A stretch of 64,000 bases of DNA from Lachnospiraceae bacterium (GTDB taxonomy: Bacteria; Bacillota; Clostridia; Lachnospirales; Lachnospiraceae): the NCBI GenBank assembly GCA_910575275.1, contig CAJTEE010000001.1, forward strand, positions 310,001 to 374,000. Direction: 5' to 3'. The notes beneath the pieces are model-generated. The model was given only the letters and a program-made list of their open reading frames with translations. It did not search any database and had not been told where the DNA came from. A program made the translations under genes and the position numbers. Positions 26,527-35,781 of this stretch are shown piece by piece. The stretch's first letter is position 1, and every line of letters begins with the position of its first letter.

Positions 26527-27681
26527 TTATGGATTCGCAAGCCTACGGATCGAAAACAACTCCTCCATCAGAAGCCAGTTCGTCCGGAAAAAATTCATAA
26601 GCTGCCAGTATCCGGCCCCCGTCAGCCCGAATTCACGGATCAGAGCAAATTTGGCTTGGATACTTTTCACATCCTCAAACCACACCTCATGCCGGATCCC
26701 ATACTGCCAGTAACGGAAGTACGGTGACTGTCCTGTCTCGTCAAAAAAGATCTCTGAACCGTGATCAATCGCACGCTGCACCGCCTCCAGGTTGCTGATG
26801 GATTCGGCCCGCGTCTTCCCGCGCTCGTAAGGCAGCGGCCAGTCATACCCGTAATTCGGGATCCCCAGGCTGATCTTCTCCGGCGGGATCTCACTTACCG
26901 CATACTCCACGACCCGCCGTACCATATTGATCGGGGCTACAGCCATGGGAGGGCCGTATGTATACCCCCATTCATATGTCATCAACATCACCCGATCTGC
27001 CGCTGCCCCCAAAAGCCTGTAGTCGATTCCTTCATACAAAAGCCCGGTCTGCCCGGCCGAGGTTTTCGGCGCGAGGGCCACAGTCACCGGATAGCCGTAC
27101 AGATTCAACGTCTGCCGCATTCGGCTTACAAATTCTGCATAGCCCTCCCGGTCTGCCGCTTCCACATATTCAAAATCTATATCCAGCCCCTGATACCCCC
27201 TTTGCTGCATAAGCACGAGTATCTCTCCGGCCAGCCTGGCCTGCGTACTGCGGCTTTTCACAACCGTCGTCACCAGATGGTTGTTGAAATGTCCTCCGGC
27301 GTCCAATGGGGTCAGCACCAGAATCGGCCGCACGCCCCCGGCCAGCGTTCTCTGCACCACTCTCGTGTCGTCTGCAGCCGGGGGAAGCAGCTCTCCCTCT
27401 GCTGTAAAGCCATAGGAAAACACATAGAGATCCGTCAGATACGGCAGGGTTGCCGCCAGCGTATCATCGGTAATATACGGATATGCATAACCGAAGGAAT
27501 ACAGCGGCCGCTTTTCTCCGCCTCCATTCTCCGGCATACGCGGGATATAAAGCGCCTGACCCACGGCCAGGCGATAGGGATACGAAATTTGATTGGCCCA
27601 GATCAGCTCCTGTACATCGATCCCATATGCCGCTGCGATCCGGTCTACATTGTCCCCCGTCCTCACAACATAAATTGCCAA
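26527..27681 (-). CDS. LysM-GH18 glycosidase, spore-cortex type (SleL/YaaH-like)
   Basis: 384 residues: a single N-terminal LysM domain (about 3-47, YVVRTGDNVDRIAAAYGI) that binds peptidoglycan, then a GH18 barrel with the catalytic motif GLDIDFE (D167, D169, E171). This architecture is that of SleL/YaaH/YdhD enzymes, N-acetylglucosaminidases acting on cortex peptidoglycan in germination. There is no signal peptide, which fits loading onto the spore from the mother cell. The gene stands alone between two copies of the same 3' repeat. Confidence 0.87.
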   Translation of the reverse strand: MAIYVVRTGDNVDRIAAAYGIDVQELIWANQISYPYRLAVGQALYIPRMPENGGGEKRPLYSFGYAYPYITDDTLAATLPYLTDLYVFSYGFTAEGELLPPAADDTRVVQRTLAGGVRPILVLTPLDAGGHFNNHLVTTVVKSRSTQARLAGEILVLMQQRGYQGLDIDFEYVEAADREGYAEFVSRMRQTLNLYGYPVTVALAPKTSAGQTGLLYEGIDYRLLGAAADRVMLMTYEWGYTYGPPMAVAPINMVRRVVEYAVSEIPPEKISLGIPNYGYDWPLPYERGKTRAESISNLEAVQRAIDHGSEIFFDETGQSPYFRYWQYGIRHEVWFEDVKSIQAKFALIREFGLTGAGYWQLMNFFRTNWLLMEELFSIRRLANP

Positions 27682-27728
27682 AAAACCACCTTACAGCAAA
27701 CCGCTTCTCACCAGTATATGCCAAAGCG

Positions 27729-27777
27729 CCCGGCAGTGTGTCCTGCCGGGCCGGGATGTGCAGAGCGCACACTTTTT
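27729..27777 (-). repeat. 3' repeat module with hairpin, copy after clpB
   Basis: Inverted counterpart of 26401-26422 (27756-27777, 21 of 22 bases) that begins in the clpB stop codon. It is followed on the minus strand by CATCCCGGCCCGGC and then an 8-bp stem CCCGGCAG / CTGCCGGG (27729-27736, 27743-27750). It may serve as the clpB terminator although no T run follows. Confidence 0.65.
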
Positions 27778-30364
27778 ATTGTCGGGCCGCCGCCGTCAGA
27801 CGGCCATTTTCCACATCAATGAAAATCGTATCTCCGGTGCGGACCGCATCGGACAGAATCAGCTTTGCCGCCAACGTCTCCACGTGCTTTTGCAGATAGC
27901 GCTTCAGGGGTCTTGCGCCATATACGGGATCATAGCCGTTCTCCGCAATAAACTGCATGGCCTGTTCGGAAAGAGACAGAGATAGCTCCCGATCTGCCAG
28001 ACGTTTATTGGCATCCGCCACCAGAAGCCGGATAATGCCTCCGATGTTCTCCTTCGTCAGCGGTTTGAAAAGGATCGTCTCATCCAGACGGTTTAAAAAT
28101 TCGGGACGGAATTGTGCGCGCAGATCGTTCATTACCAGGCGCTCGGCATTTTCCGTAATATTACCCGCTGCATCGATCCCCTCCAGAAGATACTGGGATC
28201 CGATATTCGACGTCAAAATCAGGATCGTATTTTTAAAGTCCACGGTCTTTCCCATCGAATCTGTGATACGCCCGTCGTCAAGCACCTGCAAAAGGACATT
28301 GAACACGTCCGGATGCGCCTTTTCCACCTCGTCAAACAGGACGACGCAGTACGGCTTTCTCCGCACCGCTTCCGTGAGCTGGCCGCCTTCATCATATCCC
28401 ACATATCCGGGAGGTGCTCCGATCAGACGCGATACCGAATGCTTTTCCATATATTCGCTCATGTCGATGCGCACCATGTTGTTCTCGTCATCAAACAGAT
28501 TCTCGGCAAGCGCTTTGGCAAGCTCGGTCTTTCCGACGCCGGTAGGGCCGAGAAACAAAAACGAACCGATCGGCTTTGTCGGATCCTTGATCCCTGCCTT
28601 GGAGCGGATGATCGCCTCCGTCACCTTCTCCACGCCCTCATCCTGACCGATCACACGCTTATGAAGCTGCTCATCCAGATGCAGCGTCTTGTTGCGTTCA
28701 CTCTCGGTCAGCTTTGTCACCGGGATCCCGGTCCAGCGCGAGATGATCCGCGCGATCTCATCGTCGGTGACGCTCTCGTGTACCAGGCTCAGATCCTGGT
28801 TTCTGACCTTCTCCTCCTCCTCGGCGAGCTCCTTCTCTAGCTGCGGGAGCTTCCCGTACTGCAGCTCTGCGGCCTTATTCAGATCGTATTTCTGCTGCGC
28901 ATCCTGGATCTGCCGGTGCAGCGCTTCGATCTCCTCTCGCAGCCCGGAAAGCTTATCCACGGAGGCTTTTTCATTCTCCCAGCGGGCTTTCTGTGCGGCA
29001 AACGTATCATGAAGCTCTGCCAGCTCCCTCTGCAGGTCTGCCAGCCTCTCCTGACTTAAATGATCAGTCTCCTTTTTTAAGGCCGCCTCCTCAATCTCCA
29101 TCTGCATGATTTTCCTCGAAAGCTCGTCTAACTCCGTCGGCATGGAGTCTAACTCCGTCTTGATCATTGCACAGGCCTCATCGACCAGATCAATGGCCTT
29201 ATCCGGCAAAAACCGGTCGCTGATATACCGGTTTGAGAGCACGGCCGCCGATACAAGGGCGGAGTCTGTAATCTTGACGCCGTGATAGACCTCATAGCGG
29301 TCCTTCAAGCCGCGCAGGATCGAAATCGTGTCCTCCACGGTCGGCTCGTCAACCGTCACCGGTTGGAACCGGCGCTCTAAGGCCGGGTCCTTTTCGATGT
29401 ACTTCCTGTATTCGTCTAACGTGGTCGCCCCGATGCAGTGCAGTTCTCCCCTGGCGAGCATGGGCTTTAACATATTTCCCGCATCCATGGAGCCCTCGGT
29501 CTTCCCGGCTCCGACAATCGTGTGCAGCTCGTCTATGAACAGGATGATCTGCCCCTCGCTCTTTTTGACCTCCTCGAGGACGGCCTTTAAGCGCTCCTCA
29601 AACTCGCCGCGGTACTTCGCACCCGCGACCAGCGCCCCCATGTCCAGGGAAAACAGCTTCTTGTCCTTTAACCCCTCCGGTACATCCCCGCGGACAATCC
29701 TTTGGGCCAGTCCCTCCACGACGGCCGTCTTGCCGACGCCAGGCTCCCCGATCAGGACCGGATTGTTCTTTGTCTTTCTGGACAAAATCCGGATCACATT
29801 CCGGATCTCCGAGTCACGGCCGATCACCGGATCCAGCTTCTGCTCTCTAGCGCGCTCCACGAGGTCGGCACCGTATTTATTCAAAGTGTCATATGTGGCT
29901 TCCGGGTTATCGCTCACCACGCGCTGATTTCCCCGCACCGTGGACAAGGCCTGCAAAAATTTGTTTCGGTCAATTCCATACAGACGGAACAGCTCCTTTA
30001 ACGCCCGGTTCGGCTCCTTCAAAAGGCATAAAAATAAATGCTCCACGGAGACATATTCGTCTCCCATGGCCTTTGCCTCATCCTCGGCGTTGATCAAAAC
30101 CCGATTTAACTCATTTGTCAGGTAGACCTGGCCGCCTCCGGATACCTTCGGCAGCTTCGCAAGCGCCCGTTCCGCTTCATTTAAAAACTGCTCTCCCGAG
30201 ATCTCCATCTTCGTCACGAGACGCAGGATCAGACTGTCCTCCAGCTTTAGCAGGCTGACCAGAAGATGCTCCTGGTCGATCTGCTGATTTCCGTATTCAT
30301 ATGCCAGCTTCTCGCAGCCCTGTACGGCCTCTGCGGATTTCTGCGTAAATTTGCTGATATTCAT
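27776..30364 (-). CDS. clpB: ATP-dependent disaggregase ClpB
   Basis: 862 residues with complete ClpB order: Clp N-domain pair (1-150), AAA-1 with GEPGVGKT near residue 207, the long coiled-coil middle domain (roughly 400-530, heptads rich in Leu/Glu/Lys), AAA-2 with GPTGVGKT near 610, and the small C-terminal domain. It remodels aggregated proteins with DnaK. A CIRCE operator and an excellent promoter precede it, so it should be HrcA-repressed and heat-induced. Confidence 0.97.
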   Translation of the reverse strand: MNISKFTQKSAEAVQGCEKLAYEYGNQQIDQEHLLVSLLKLEDSLILRLVTKMEISGEQFLNEAERALAKLPKVSGGGQVYLTNELNRVLINAEDEAKAMGDEYVSVEHLFLCLLKEPNRALKELFRLYGIDRNKFLQALSTVRGNQRVVSDNPEATYDTLNKYGADLVERAREQKLDPVIGRDSEIRNVIRILSRKTKNNPVLIGEPGVGKTAVVEGLAQRIVRGDVPEGLKDKKLFSLDMGALVAGAKYRGEFEERLKAVLEEVKKSEGQIILFIDELHTIVGAGKTEGSMDAGNMLKPMLARGELHCIGATTLDEYRKYIEKDPALERRFQPVTVDEPTVEDTISILRGLKDRYEVYHGVKITDSALVSAAVLSNRYISDRFLPDKAIDLVDEACAMIKTELDSMPTELDELSRKIMQMEIEEAALKKETDHLSQERLADLQRELAELHDTFAAQKARWENEKASVDKLSGLREEIEALHRQIQDAQQKYDLNKAAELQYGKLPQLEKELAEEEEKVRNQDLSLVHESVTDDEIARIISRWTGIPVTKLTESERNKTLHLDEQLHKRVIGQDEGVEKVTEAIIRSKAGIKDPTKPIGSFLFLGPTGVGKTELAKALAENLFDDENNMVRIDMSEYMEKHSVSRLIGAPPGYVGYDEGGQLTEAVRRKPYCVVLFDEVEKAHPDVFNVLLQVLDDGRITDSMGKTVDFKNTILILTSNIGSQYLLEGIDAAGNITENAERLVMNDLRAQFRPEFLNRLDETILFKPLTKENIGGIIRLLVADANKRLADRELSLSLSEQAMQFIAENGYDPVYGARPLKRYLQKHVETLAAKLILSDAVRTGDTIFIDVENGRLTAAARQ

Positions 30365-30408
30365 CTATAAGCCTCCTTTGCATACAGGCATTTATCTGTT
30401 ATAGAAAG

Positions 30409-30437
30409 AATATAGCACACATTGTTAGCACTGTCAA
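30409..30437 (-). promoter_or_regulatory. clpB promoter
   Basis: Minus-strand TTGACA (30432-30437) and TATATT (30409-30414) with a 17-base spacer. The -35 lies in the spacer of the CIRCE element, so repressor binding would exclude RNA polymerase. Confidence 0.85.
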
Positions 30438-30451
30438 GATTCGAGTGCTAA
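30425..30451. promoter_or_regulatory. CIRCE element (HrcA operator)
   Basis: TTAGCACTG, nine bases, GAGTGCTAA. This matches the CIRCE consensus TTAGCACTC-N9-GAGTGCTAA at 17 of 18 positions. It overlaps the clpB -35, indicating HrcA control of clpB. Confidence 0.93.
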
Positions 30452-30472
30452 TTTTTGATCACTGGCATACTT

Positions 30473-31084
30473 TTACTCGGCGGCAAGCACAATTTCCCGA
30501 ATCTTCCCGGCCAGCTCCCCATACGTCTCAAACGCTAAAAGATCCGGATTGGCCGCCTTGATCGCCTCCGTCGTCCGGAATAAAAATCCTGCCTTGCTGG
30601 CCCGTATCATTCCCAGATCGTTATAGCTGTCTCCGGCCGCGAGCGTCTCAAAGCCGATGGACTGCAACGCCCGCACCGTATTAAACTTGGAATTCTCCAG
30701 GCGCATCCGGAAACCGGTGATCTCCCCGGATGGCGCGACTGTCAGGGAATTGCAAAACAGAGTCGGCCAGCCAAGCTTTTCCATAAGCGGCATCGCAAAC
30801 TGGGTAAACGTATCGCTGACGATGATCACCTGTGTGATCCGGCGCAGCTCGTCAAGGAATTCCCGAGCGCCGGGGAGCGGCTCGATTCCGGCGATTGTTT
30901 CCTGAATTTCTTTAAGCCCCAGGCCGTGCTCCTTCAAAATCCCCAGGCGCCAGTTCATCAGTTTATCATAATCCGGCTCATCACGCGTCGTCCGTTTCAG
31001 CTCCGGGATTTTGCTGGCCTCAGCAAACGCAATCCAGATCTCTGGTACCAGAACACCTTCCAAATCAAGACACACCATGTACAT
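30473..31084 (-). CDS. thrH: Phosphoserine phosphatase / homoserine phosphotransferase ThrH
   Basis: 203 residues, HAD superfamily, close to the ThrH type. The nucleophile motif CLDLEGVLVPEIWIAFAE is at residues 3-20 (the D of DLEGV is the phospho-acceptor). VSDTF (motif II) and GDSYND (motif IV) are in place. ThrH dephosphorylates phosphoserine and can pass phosphate to homoserine. The start at 31084 has GGAGG 8 bases upstream. That start lies 20 bases inside the end of the FokI-like endonuclease gene, so expression is coupled to the restriction operon or the overlap arose by insertion. Confidence 0.88.
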   Translation of the reverse strand: MYMVCLDLEGVLVPEIWIAFAEASKIPELKRTTRDEPDYDKLMNWRLGILKEHGLGLKEIQETIAGIEPLPGAREFLDELRRITQVIIVSDTFTQFAMPLMEKLGWPTLFCNSLTVAPSGEITGFRMRLENSKFNTVRALQSIGFETLAAGDSYNDLGMIRASKAGFLFRTTEAIKAANPDLLAFETYGELAGKIREIVLAAE

Positions 31085-32789
31085 AATCATTTCCTCCAAA
31101 CAATTCAAACATTTGTTCATAGCTCATGCGCCCGGAAAGGACTTCCTCGGCGATCCGCAAAAGGGCCTCCGAGCTGACGGCCGCTCCCGTAAGCTTTGAC
31201 CGCCTCGAAAGATTTTCCAGCCGGTCCTTAAATCCTCCGGTAAACTTTCCGGAGACGAACGCAAAATGAAACCGCTTCACACCGGCTCCGAAGATTTCCC
31301 ACCACCGGTTGGGATTCAGCCGTACATCCCGTACGGCATTCTCCTCCAGATACCGCGCCATCTCGTCGGCCTGCTTGATTGGCAGCGAGTATCCGCCTGC
31401 ATACGCCTTATTGTCCAGAATCAGTCCCCAGTCCCCGTGGTAAACACACACATCCGGCTTCCTTGTGTCCCCGAGCCGGCCACCCATGAGCCCGAGCTCT
31501 GTGGTTAAGAGTTCTGCGGTCTGGATTTCATAATCCCGGTCCGCTTTTCCGTCAAAGCCCAGCTCCAAAAGCAACAGATACTTATGGTCCACATGCGTAA
31601 GCTCCCGCCGGAGCCTGTCTTTTAAGTCCGCAGCCTCATCCTTTCCGGTCTGCACCGCTTTCTGAGGGATCGAAAGCCCCGTGATCTCATCCATAAGCCG
31701 AAACGTATCTCTTGTCCTCCGTACGCGGAGCCCGATGTTTACAAGGCCCTTCAGATCATCCTCCACCGTCTCATCCGTCTCCGTCATCCCGCGGGATTCT
31801 AGAAATGCCAGCATCTGCGGAATCGTCCGCTCCGCATGCAGAAGATACTGGATCAGAAACGTACGCCGGTTTCTCAGATAATCTCTCCCGGCGGCCTTTG
31901 TGGCTAACATCTCCCAGGGAACCCGCTTGGCGACCCGGGGGAGTTTTGAGGAACCGCTTATATAGTTTAAGATCCGGCGGCCCGTAAGCGTCAGCCGGTA
32001 CGCCTGCTTAAACGTATACCGATATTCTCCGCGCTGGCCCCGTCCGCTTACCTCTTTTTCCTCCTGCACGATCCAGTCCATCTGCTTCAGCCAGCTACAG
32101 ATCGTCCGCACGTATTTGTCACTCGTTCCCTCCGTATCCTGTAAAAGCCTCGCCTGCTCCGCCGCGGATGCGGTCTGGGCAAGTCCCTCCAGGATCATAT
32201 GCTGCGGGATGGAAGTAAAGCCGGCCTCCCCGATAAAACCCAGCCGGGAACCGAGCTCAAATTTTGTCATAGGCCCGTTTTCGTCAAGGAGCGTCAGAAT
32301 CCGGCAGACCGGTGGGCTCGAAAGGAGCGCCTGTCTGAGGCTTTCTCGTTCCTTTGGGCTTCCCGCAGGGGCCGACGCAAAAAGACGCCCGGATTCAGTC
32401 AGCCTACAGGTATCTTTTGCACCGTCGTATTCCAGGAAACCGACGCTGATCGCCCACCGCAGATAAGAATCCGCCGGCCAGTCGCTCTGGTATTCCTTCG
32501 TCTGGCCCGGGAGTGCAGCCTGCACGATCCCCGTACAGGGGGAGTTGGCCCTTGTACAGCCAGGCAGGACGCCCTTTCCTTTTAGATGTGCATACGGAAT
32601 CACAATCTCCCCGGCCGCCAGCTCCGAAAGAAATATATCACGCCCGTGTTCCGGGCGGATCAGGCGCGGAATCTTATGGGTCCGCAAGCATTGATTTACT
32701 TCAGAGCCTTGCACAAACAGGGAAACCACACGTTTTAAGTGGCTGATGGTATACGCCTCCTGTACCCAGCCGAATGTCCGCTCCGCCAA
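31065..32789 (-). CDS. FokI-like type IIS restriction endonuclease
   Basis: 574 residues, about the length of FokI. From memory of FokI, similarity spans the whole protein. The N-terminal DNA-recognition part shares RTFGWVQ, LKRVV, SDWPADSYLRWA (FokI: DNWSSDGFLRWA), PPVCRILTLL and SGSSKLPRVAKRVPWEMLAT. The C-terminal nuclease part has RKPDVCVYHGDWGLILDNK, giving a PD-D-x-K site at about D446, D459 and K461, then AYAGGYSLPIKQADEM and NPNRWWEIF. TTG at 32789 is preferred as start because AGGAGG is 8 bases upstream; a GTG at 32798 abuts it. It is the last gene of the two methyltransferases-plus-nuclease operon. Confidence 0.9.
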   Translation of the reverse strand: MAERTFGWVQEAYTISHLKRVVSLFVQGSEVNQCLRTHKIPRLIRPEHGRDIFLSELAAGEIVIPYAHLKGKGVLPGCTRANSPCTGIVQAALPGQTKEYQSDWPADSYLRWAISVGFLEYDGAKDTCRLTESGRLFASAPAGSPKERESLRQALLSSPPVCRILTLLDENGPMTKFELGSRLGFIGEAGFTSIPQHMILEGLAQTASAAEQARLLQDTEGTSDKYVRTICSWLKQMDWIVQEEKEVSGRGQRGEYRYTFKQAYRLTLTGRRILNYISGSSKLPRVAKRVPWEMLATKAAGRDYLRNRRTFLIQYLLHAERTIPQMLAFLESRGMTETDETVEDDLKGLVNIGLRVRRTRDTFRLMDEITGLSIPQKAVQTGKDEAADLKDRLRRELTHVDHKYLLLLELGFDGKADRDYEIQTAELLTTELGLMGGRLGDTRKPDVCVYHGDWGLILDNKAYAGGYSLPIKQADEMARYLEENAVRDVRLNPNRWWEIFGAGVKRFHFAFVSGKFTGGFKDRLENLSRRSKLTGAAVSSEALLRIAEEVLSGRMSYEQMFELFGGNDYVHGVS

Positions 32790-32805
32790 GGCCCGCACCT
32801 CCTTT

Positions 32806-33660
32806 TTAATAATTGGTAATCAGCACCTCCCGCGTGATTGCGTTCCGGTTGTTTGCATGATAATTGCAGTTATCATAATTAAAAGCGATTCGATGCATGT
32901 GATAGCCGTGCTCCGCCTTCCAGTTCAGCAAACGCGTATGCCGCCTGCCCTTGTGGTGCGAGACGTTTGACAGAGCAAACCGCACGCCCTGCGCATCCAG
33001 GCGGTCTAACAGCGCATAGAGCGCCTGTTCATCCTCCTCCCCCCAACCCTTAAAGCCGCGCTTGCCGTCGTTGTAGCTGCCGCAGGTCAACAGATACGGC
33101 GGGTCCGCGTACAGGAAATCGCCCGGCCCGAGGCCGGTAAGGTCAAGCCTTGTGAAATCCTCGGAGACAAATTCGATTCCCGCAAGCCGCGGAAACATGC
33201 GTACGAGGTTCGCCCGCATCACCTCGTTAAAGCTGCTGCGGTTGGCCCCGAACGGATTGTTGTATTCGTGCGCCTCGTTGAAACGGAACTGGTAATTGAA
33301 GCTGTAGCACATGAGAATATACAGGTCAAGAGGGTTTCGGCTGCTTTTGTTATAATGCTCTCGAAACTTCAGGTACGCATCCTTGTTTTCTTTGGAAAGC
33401 CCCCATGCCGCAATCGTTTCATCTATGTAATCCAGTGTCGCGAAAAGGCCCAGCCTTTGAAAGCTTTGAAAGATCCGGATCACATAGACATTGATGTCAT
33501 TGGCAATGATCCGCGCCGCCGCCGTATTGACCGCCACGTCACAGCCCCCGCAGAACAAATCGACCATTGTCCCGATCTGTTTCGGAAACCAGCGCTTAAG
33601 CTGCCCGATGATCCGGTATTTGTTGCCGATGTAGTTCATCGGCGACTTGATATAATCCAT
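32806..33660 (-). CDS. Dam/D12-class adenine-N6 methyltransferase (second modification subunit)
   Basis: 284 residues, class D12 (Dam-like) N6-adenine methyltransferase. The SAM-binding motif region is NYIGNKYRIIGQL near residues 9-21, FCGGCDVAVN follows, and the catalytic DPPY lies in FLYADPPYLLT. It corresponds to the second half of the fused FokI methylase, which modifies one strand of an asymmetric site. It overlaps the upstream methyltransferase stop by one base (TGATG) and is followed 16 bases later by the endonuclease. Confidence 0.88.
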   Translation of the reverse strand: MDYIKSPMNYIGNKYRIIGQLKRWFPKQIGTMVDLFCGGCDVAVNTAAARIIANDINVYVIRIFQSFQRLGLFATLDYIDETIAAWGLSKENKDAYLKFREHYNKSSRNPLDLYILMCYSFNYQFRFNEAHEYNNPFGANRSSFNEVMRANLVRMFPRLAGIEFVSEDFTRLDLTGLGPGDFLYADPPYLLTCGSYNDGKRGFKGWGEEDEQALYALLDRLDAQGVRFALSNVSHHKGRRHTRLLNWKAEHGYHMHRIAFNYDNCNYHANNRNAITREVLITNY

Positions 33661-34685
33661 CAGTGCCTCCTCAGGAAGTAGAGCTGTTCCTTGAGCCCCT
33701 TTGTATCATTGGGAATTTTATTTTTATAACGCCTGTACGCATACTCATACAGCTTAAACGTTCCCGGGACACAGTATCTTGTGCATATTTCGCATAGTTC
33801 ATCGGTGGACAGGAGTCCTTCGTTGTTGTAGCTGATCAGGATATGACGGCTTTTGCAGTCGCGCACCAGCCGTTCAAATGCATGGTACACCGTTCCTTTC
33901 CTGCAGAAGGCACTTTTCTGCTCCTCATAGTCCCGCATACCGGTCACACCAGTGATCCGGGGCTTATCATACTGGGCGATCGTCTCCAGAATATGATAGT
34001 TTGGCAGGTATTCCCTGGAATTGTAGGGCGGGTCTGCATACAGGAGATCGCACCGCAACCTTAAAAGCGCCGAATAGTCTTCGCTGCAACAGCGGTTTCT
34101 TCTCTGGTTGGAGTAAATCCTTGGCTCCGCCAGCATCAGGCTGCGGTATGTACGGGCATCCCAGTATTTTAGGTATGCCGCGTATACACCTGTAATATTT
34201 GCCACATAGGGGACAGCGTTAATAAGTGCCGCCAAAAGGTAATAATATCCGTTCTCATCAATCCGCCCCTCCCTATGCCACGCCTCGATCGTCTGTCGGA
34301 TCCGGTCGATTTTCAGGGCGTTTTCTTTTTGAAAATACATACGGTCACATGTTTCATTCGGCGAATAGTTCTGATAAATAAAGCAGTCCGAGAGGGTCTC
34401 TCCCTCCTGATTGATATCTAACGTATTCAGATAGCCGATCGGATCGGAAATTCCCAATCTGGTAAAGGAGGGCCTTTTGTTTAAGCCCACGGTTCCCCTC
34501 GCGAGGACGTAGCAGAAATATAAGAAATCGTTGCTGACCACGCGGGATCCCTGCCGCTTGAAATGATCGCTCACAACGGCAGAACCGGAAAAAATATCCA
34601 GCACGGAGTCCGCCTGTCCCATGTTTTCTTCGACCACCTGGCTGATTCTGTCCAACAGAAGACTTTTGCCGCCGATATATCGCAT
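33660..34685 (-). CDS. Dam/D12-class adenine-N6 methyltransferase (first modification subunit)
   Basis: 341 residues, class D12. MRYIGGKSLLLDRI at the N-terminus and DIFSGSAVVSDHFK form the SAM site, and LLYADPPYNSREYLPNYH is the catalytic DPPY segment. It resembles the first half of the FokI methylase. Together with the gene that follows it would methylate both strands of a non-palindromic site. It is encoded first, so modification is made before the nuclease. The start at 34685 lacks an obvious strong ribosome site, although GGAGT lies a few bases upstream. Confidence 0.87.
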   Translation of the reverse strand: MRYIGGKSLLLDRISQVVEENMGQADSVLDIFSGSAVVSDHFKRQGSRVVSNDFLYFCYVLARGTVGLNKRPSFTRLGISDPIGYLNTLDINQEGETLSDCFIYQNYSPNETCDRMYFQKENALKIDRIRQTIEAWHREGRIDENGYYYLLAALINAVPYVANITGVYAAYLKYWDARTYRSLMLAEPRIYSNQRRNRCCSEDYSALLRLRCDLLYADPPYNSREYLPNYHILETIAQYDKPRITGVTGMRDYEEQKSAFCRKGTVYHAFERLVRDCKSRHILISYNNEGLLSTDELCEICTRYCVPGTFKLYEYAYRRYKNKIPNDTKGLKEQLYFLRRH

Positions 34686-34721
34686 CGAATTTCCGACTCC
34701 TTCCCCGCTGCATTTGTTCTT

Positions 34722-34864
34722 ATGATATAATCTCTTTCGAGATTATATCATGTCCTTCGGACATGCCAGCCCTCCGGGGGATGCACACGATTTGCTTTGG
34801 TTTTTGTCCTCCCTCTGATCGGACGCAAAGCGGCGCTGGTATAATCTCTGTCGAGATTATACCA
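34722..34864. repeat. Twin palindromes upstream of the restriction-modification operon
   Basis: Two related palindromes with the same core: a 13-bp arm pair (ATGATATAATCTC) at 34722-34751 and a 12-bp arm pair (TGGTATAATCTC) at 34837-34864, each with a 4-base loop. Each contains TATAAT on both strands, so they may combine promoter and operator, control timing of methylase and nuclease, or mark insertion ends. No controller (C) protein gene is visible. Confidence 0.7.
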
Positions 34865-34966
34865 CAAGAACAAATGTTCGTCAATCTTTAAATGGGGAAA
34901 TTGCTGGTTGTATTTGACGACGGGGCAGTTTTAGAGTAAAATGGATGCACAGAAAGGAGCGATTCC

Positions 34967-35713
34967 ATGAAAATTACAGAACATATTTATGTGGTCGGAG
35001 GCGGAAAATGGGGCTTTGGTATCTCCCATGAAATCGACTGCAATGTATTCATGATCGACACGGGCAGCGGGCTGGTCCTAATCGACGCCGGAACCGGCCT
35101 TGATCCCGAAAGGCTCGATGCAAACATCGAAAGCCACGGGTTCTCGGTAAAAGATATAAAGGCCGTCGTGCTGACCCATTATCACGGTGACCACGCCTGC
35201 GGCGCCGCGAGGCTCCAAACGCTTTCCGGCTGTGAAATCTACGCGCCCGAACTGGAGGCTCAGGCGATTCTGACCGGCGACGAAAAGGCGACGAGCGTTG
35301 CCCTCGCAAAGGGTGGTCTGTACCCCGCTGATTTCGTATATCCGAAGTCCGCACATGTCGCCGAGGTAAAGGACGGAGAGATGATTTCGATCGGAAATCT
35401 GGTCTTAAAGGCCTATCTCTGCCCCGGTCACAGCCTGCAGGACATGGTCCTCTTTGCCCAGATAGACGGCAAAAACTGCCTGTTTTCCGGTGACTTCGTA
35501 TTCGCACACGGCCAGGTCCTGATCCAGTGTCTGCCGGATGTCTCACTCAGCCCTTACGCGGAGGCCATGCGGCGCATTGCAAAGCTGCCGATCGAGGCAA
35601 TTTTCCCCGGCCACGGTGTCTTCTGCCTGGAAAACGGCGTAAGCTTTGTCGAGAAAGCCGTAGAAAGCTTCGATAAGGGCCTTCTGCCGCAGCAGCTTTA
35701 TTATTTTACCTGA
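34967..35713 (+). CDS. Metallo-beta-lactamase-fold hydrolase
   Basis: 248 residues. Zinc-binding HxHxDH signature H71, H73, D75, H76 in LTHYHGDHACGA; later ligands in LCPGHSLQDM and FSGDFVF with PGHG near 220. Glyoxalase-II-like MBL subfamily; substrate unknown. AAAGGAG precedes the start by 9 bases. Monocistronic, divergent from the restriction operon and ended by a strong hairpin shared with the bile salt hydrolase gene. Confidence 0.85.
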   Translation: MKITEHIYVVGGGKWGFGISHEIDCNVFMIDTGSGLVLIDAGTGLDPERLDANIESHGFSVKDIKAVVLTHYHGDHACGAARLQTLSGCEIYAPELEAQAILTGDEKATSVALAKGGLYPADFVYPKSAHVAEVKDGEMISIGNLVLKAYLCPGHSLQDMVLFAQIDGKNCLFSGDFVFAHGQVLIQCLPDVSLSPYAEAMRRIAKLPIEAIFPGHGVFCLENGVSFVEKAVESFDKGLLPQQLYYFT

Positions 35714-35748
35714 ATCAGAATCGGGCAAAAAGCTTTCTCCCTGCTCAA

Positions 35749-35778
35749 AACGGACGGCTTAAAATTTAGCCGTCCGTT
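35749..35778. terminator. Bidirectional terminator between MBL gene and bsh
   Basis: Perfect 11-bp stem AACGGACGGCT / AGCCGTCCGTT with AAAA before and TTCTTTT after, so it can stop transcripts from both converging genes. Confidence 0.85.
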
Positions 35779-35781
35779 CTT

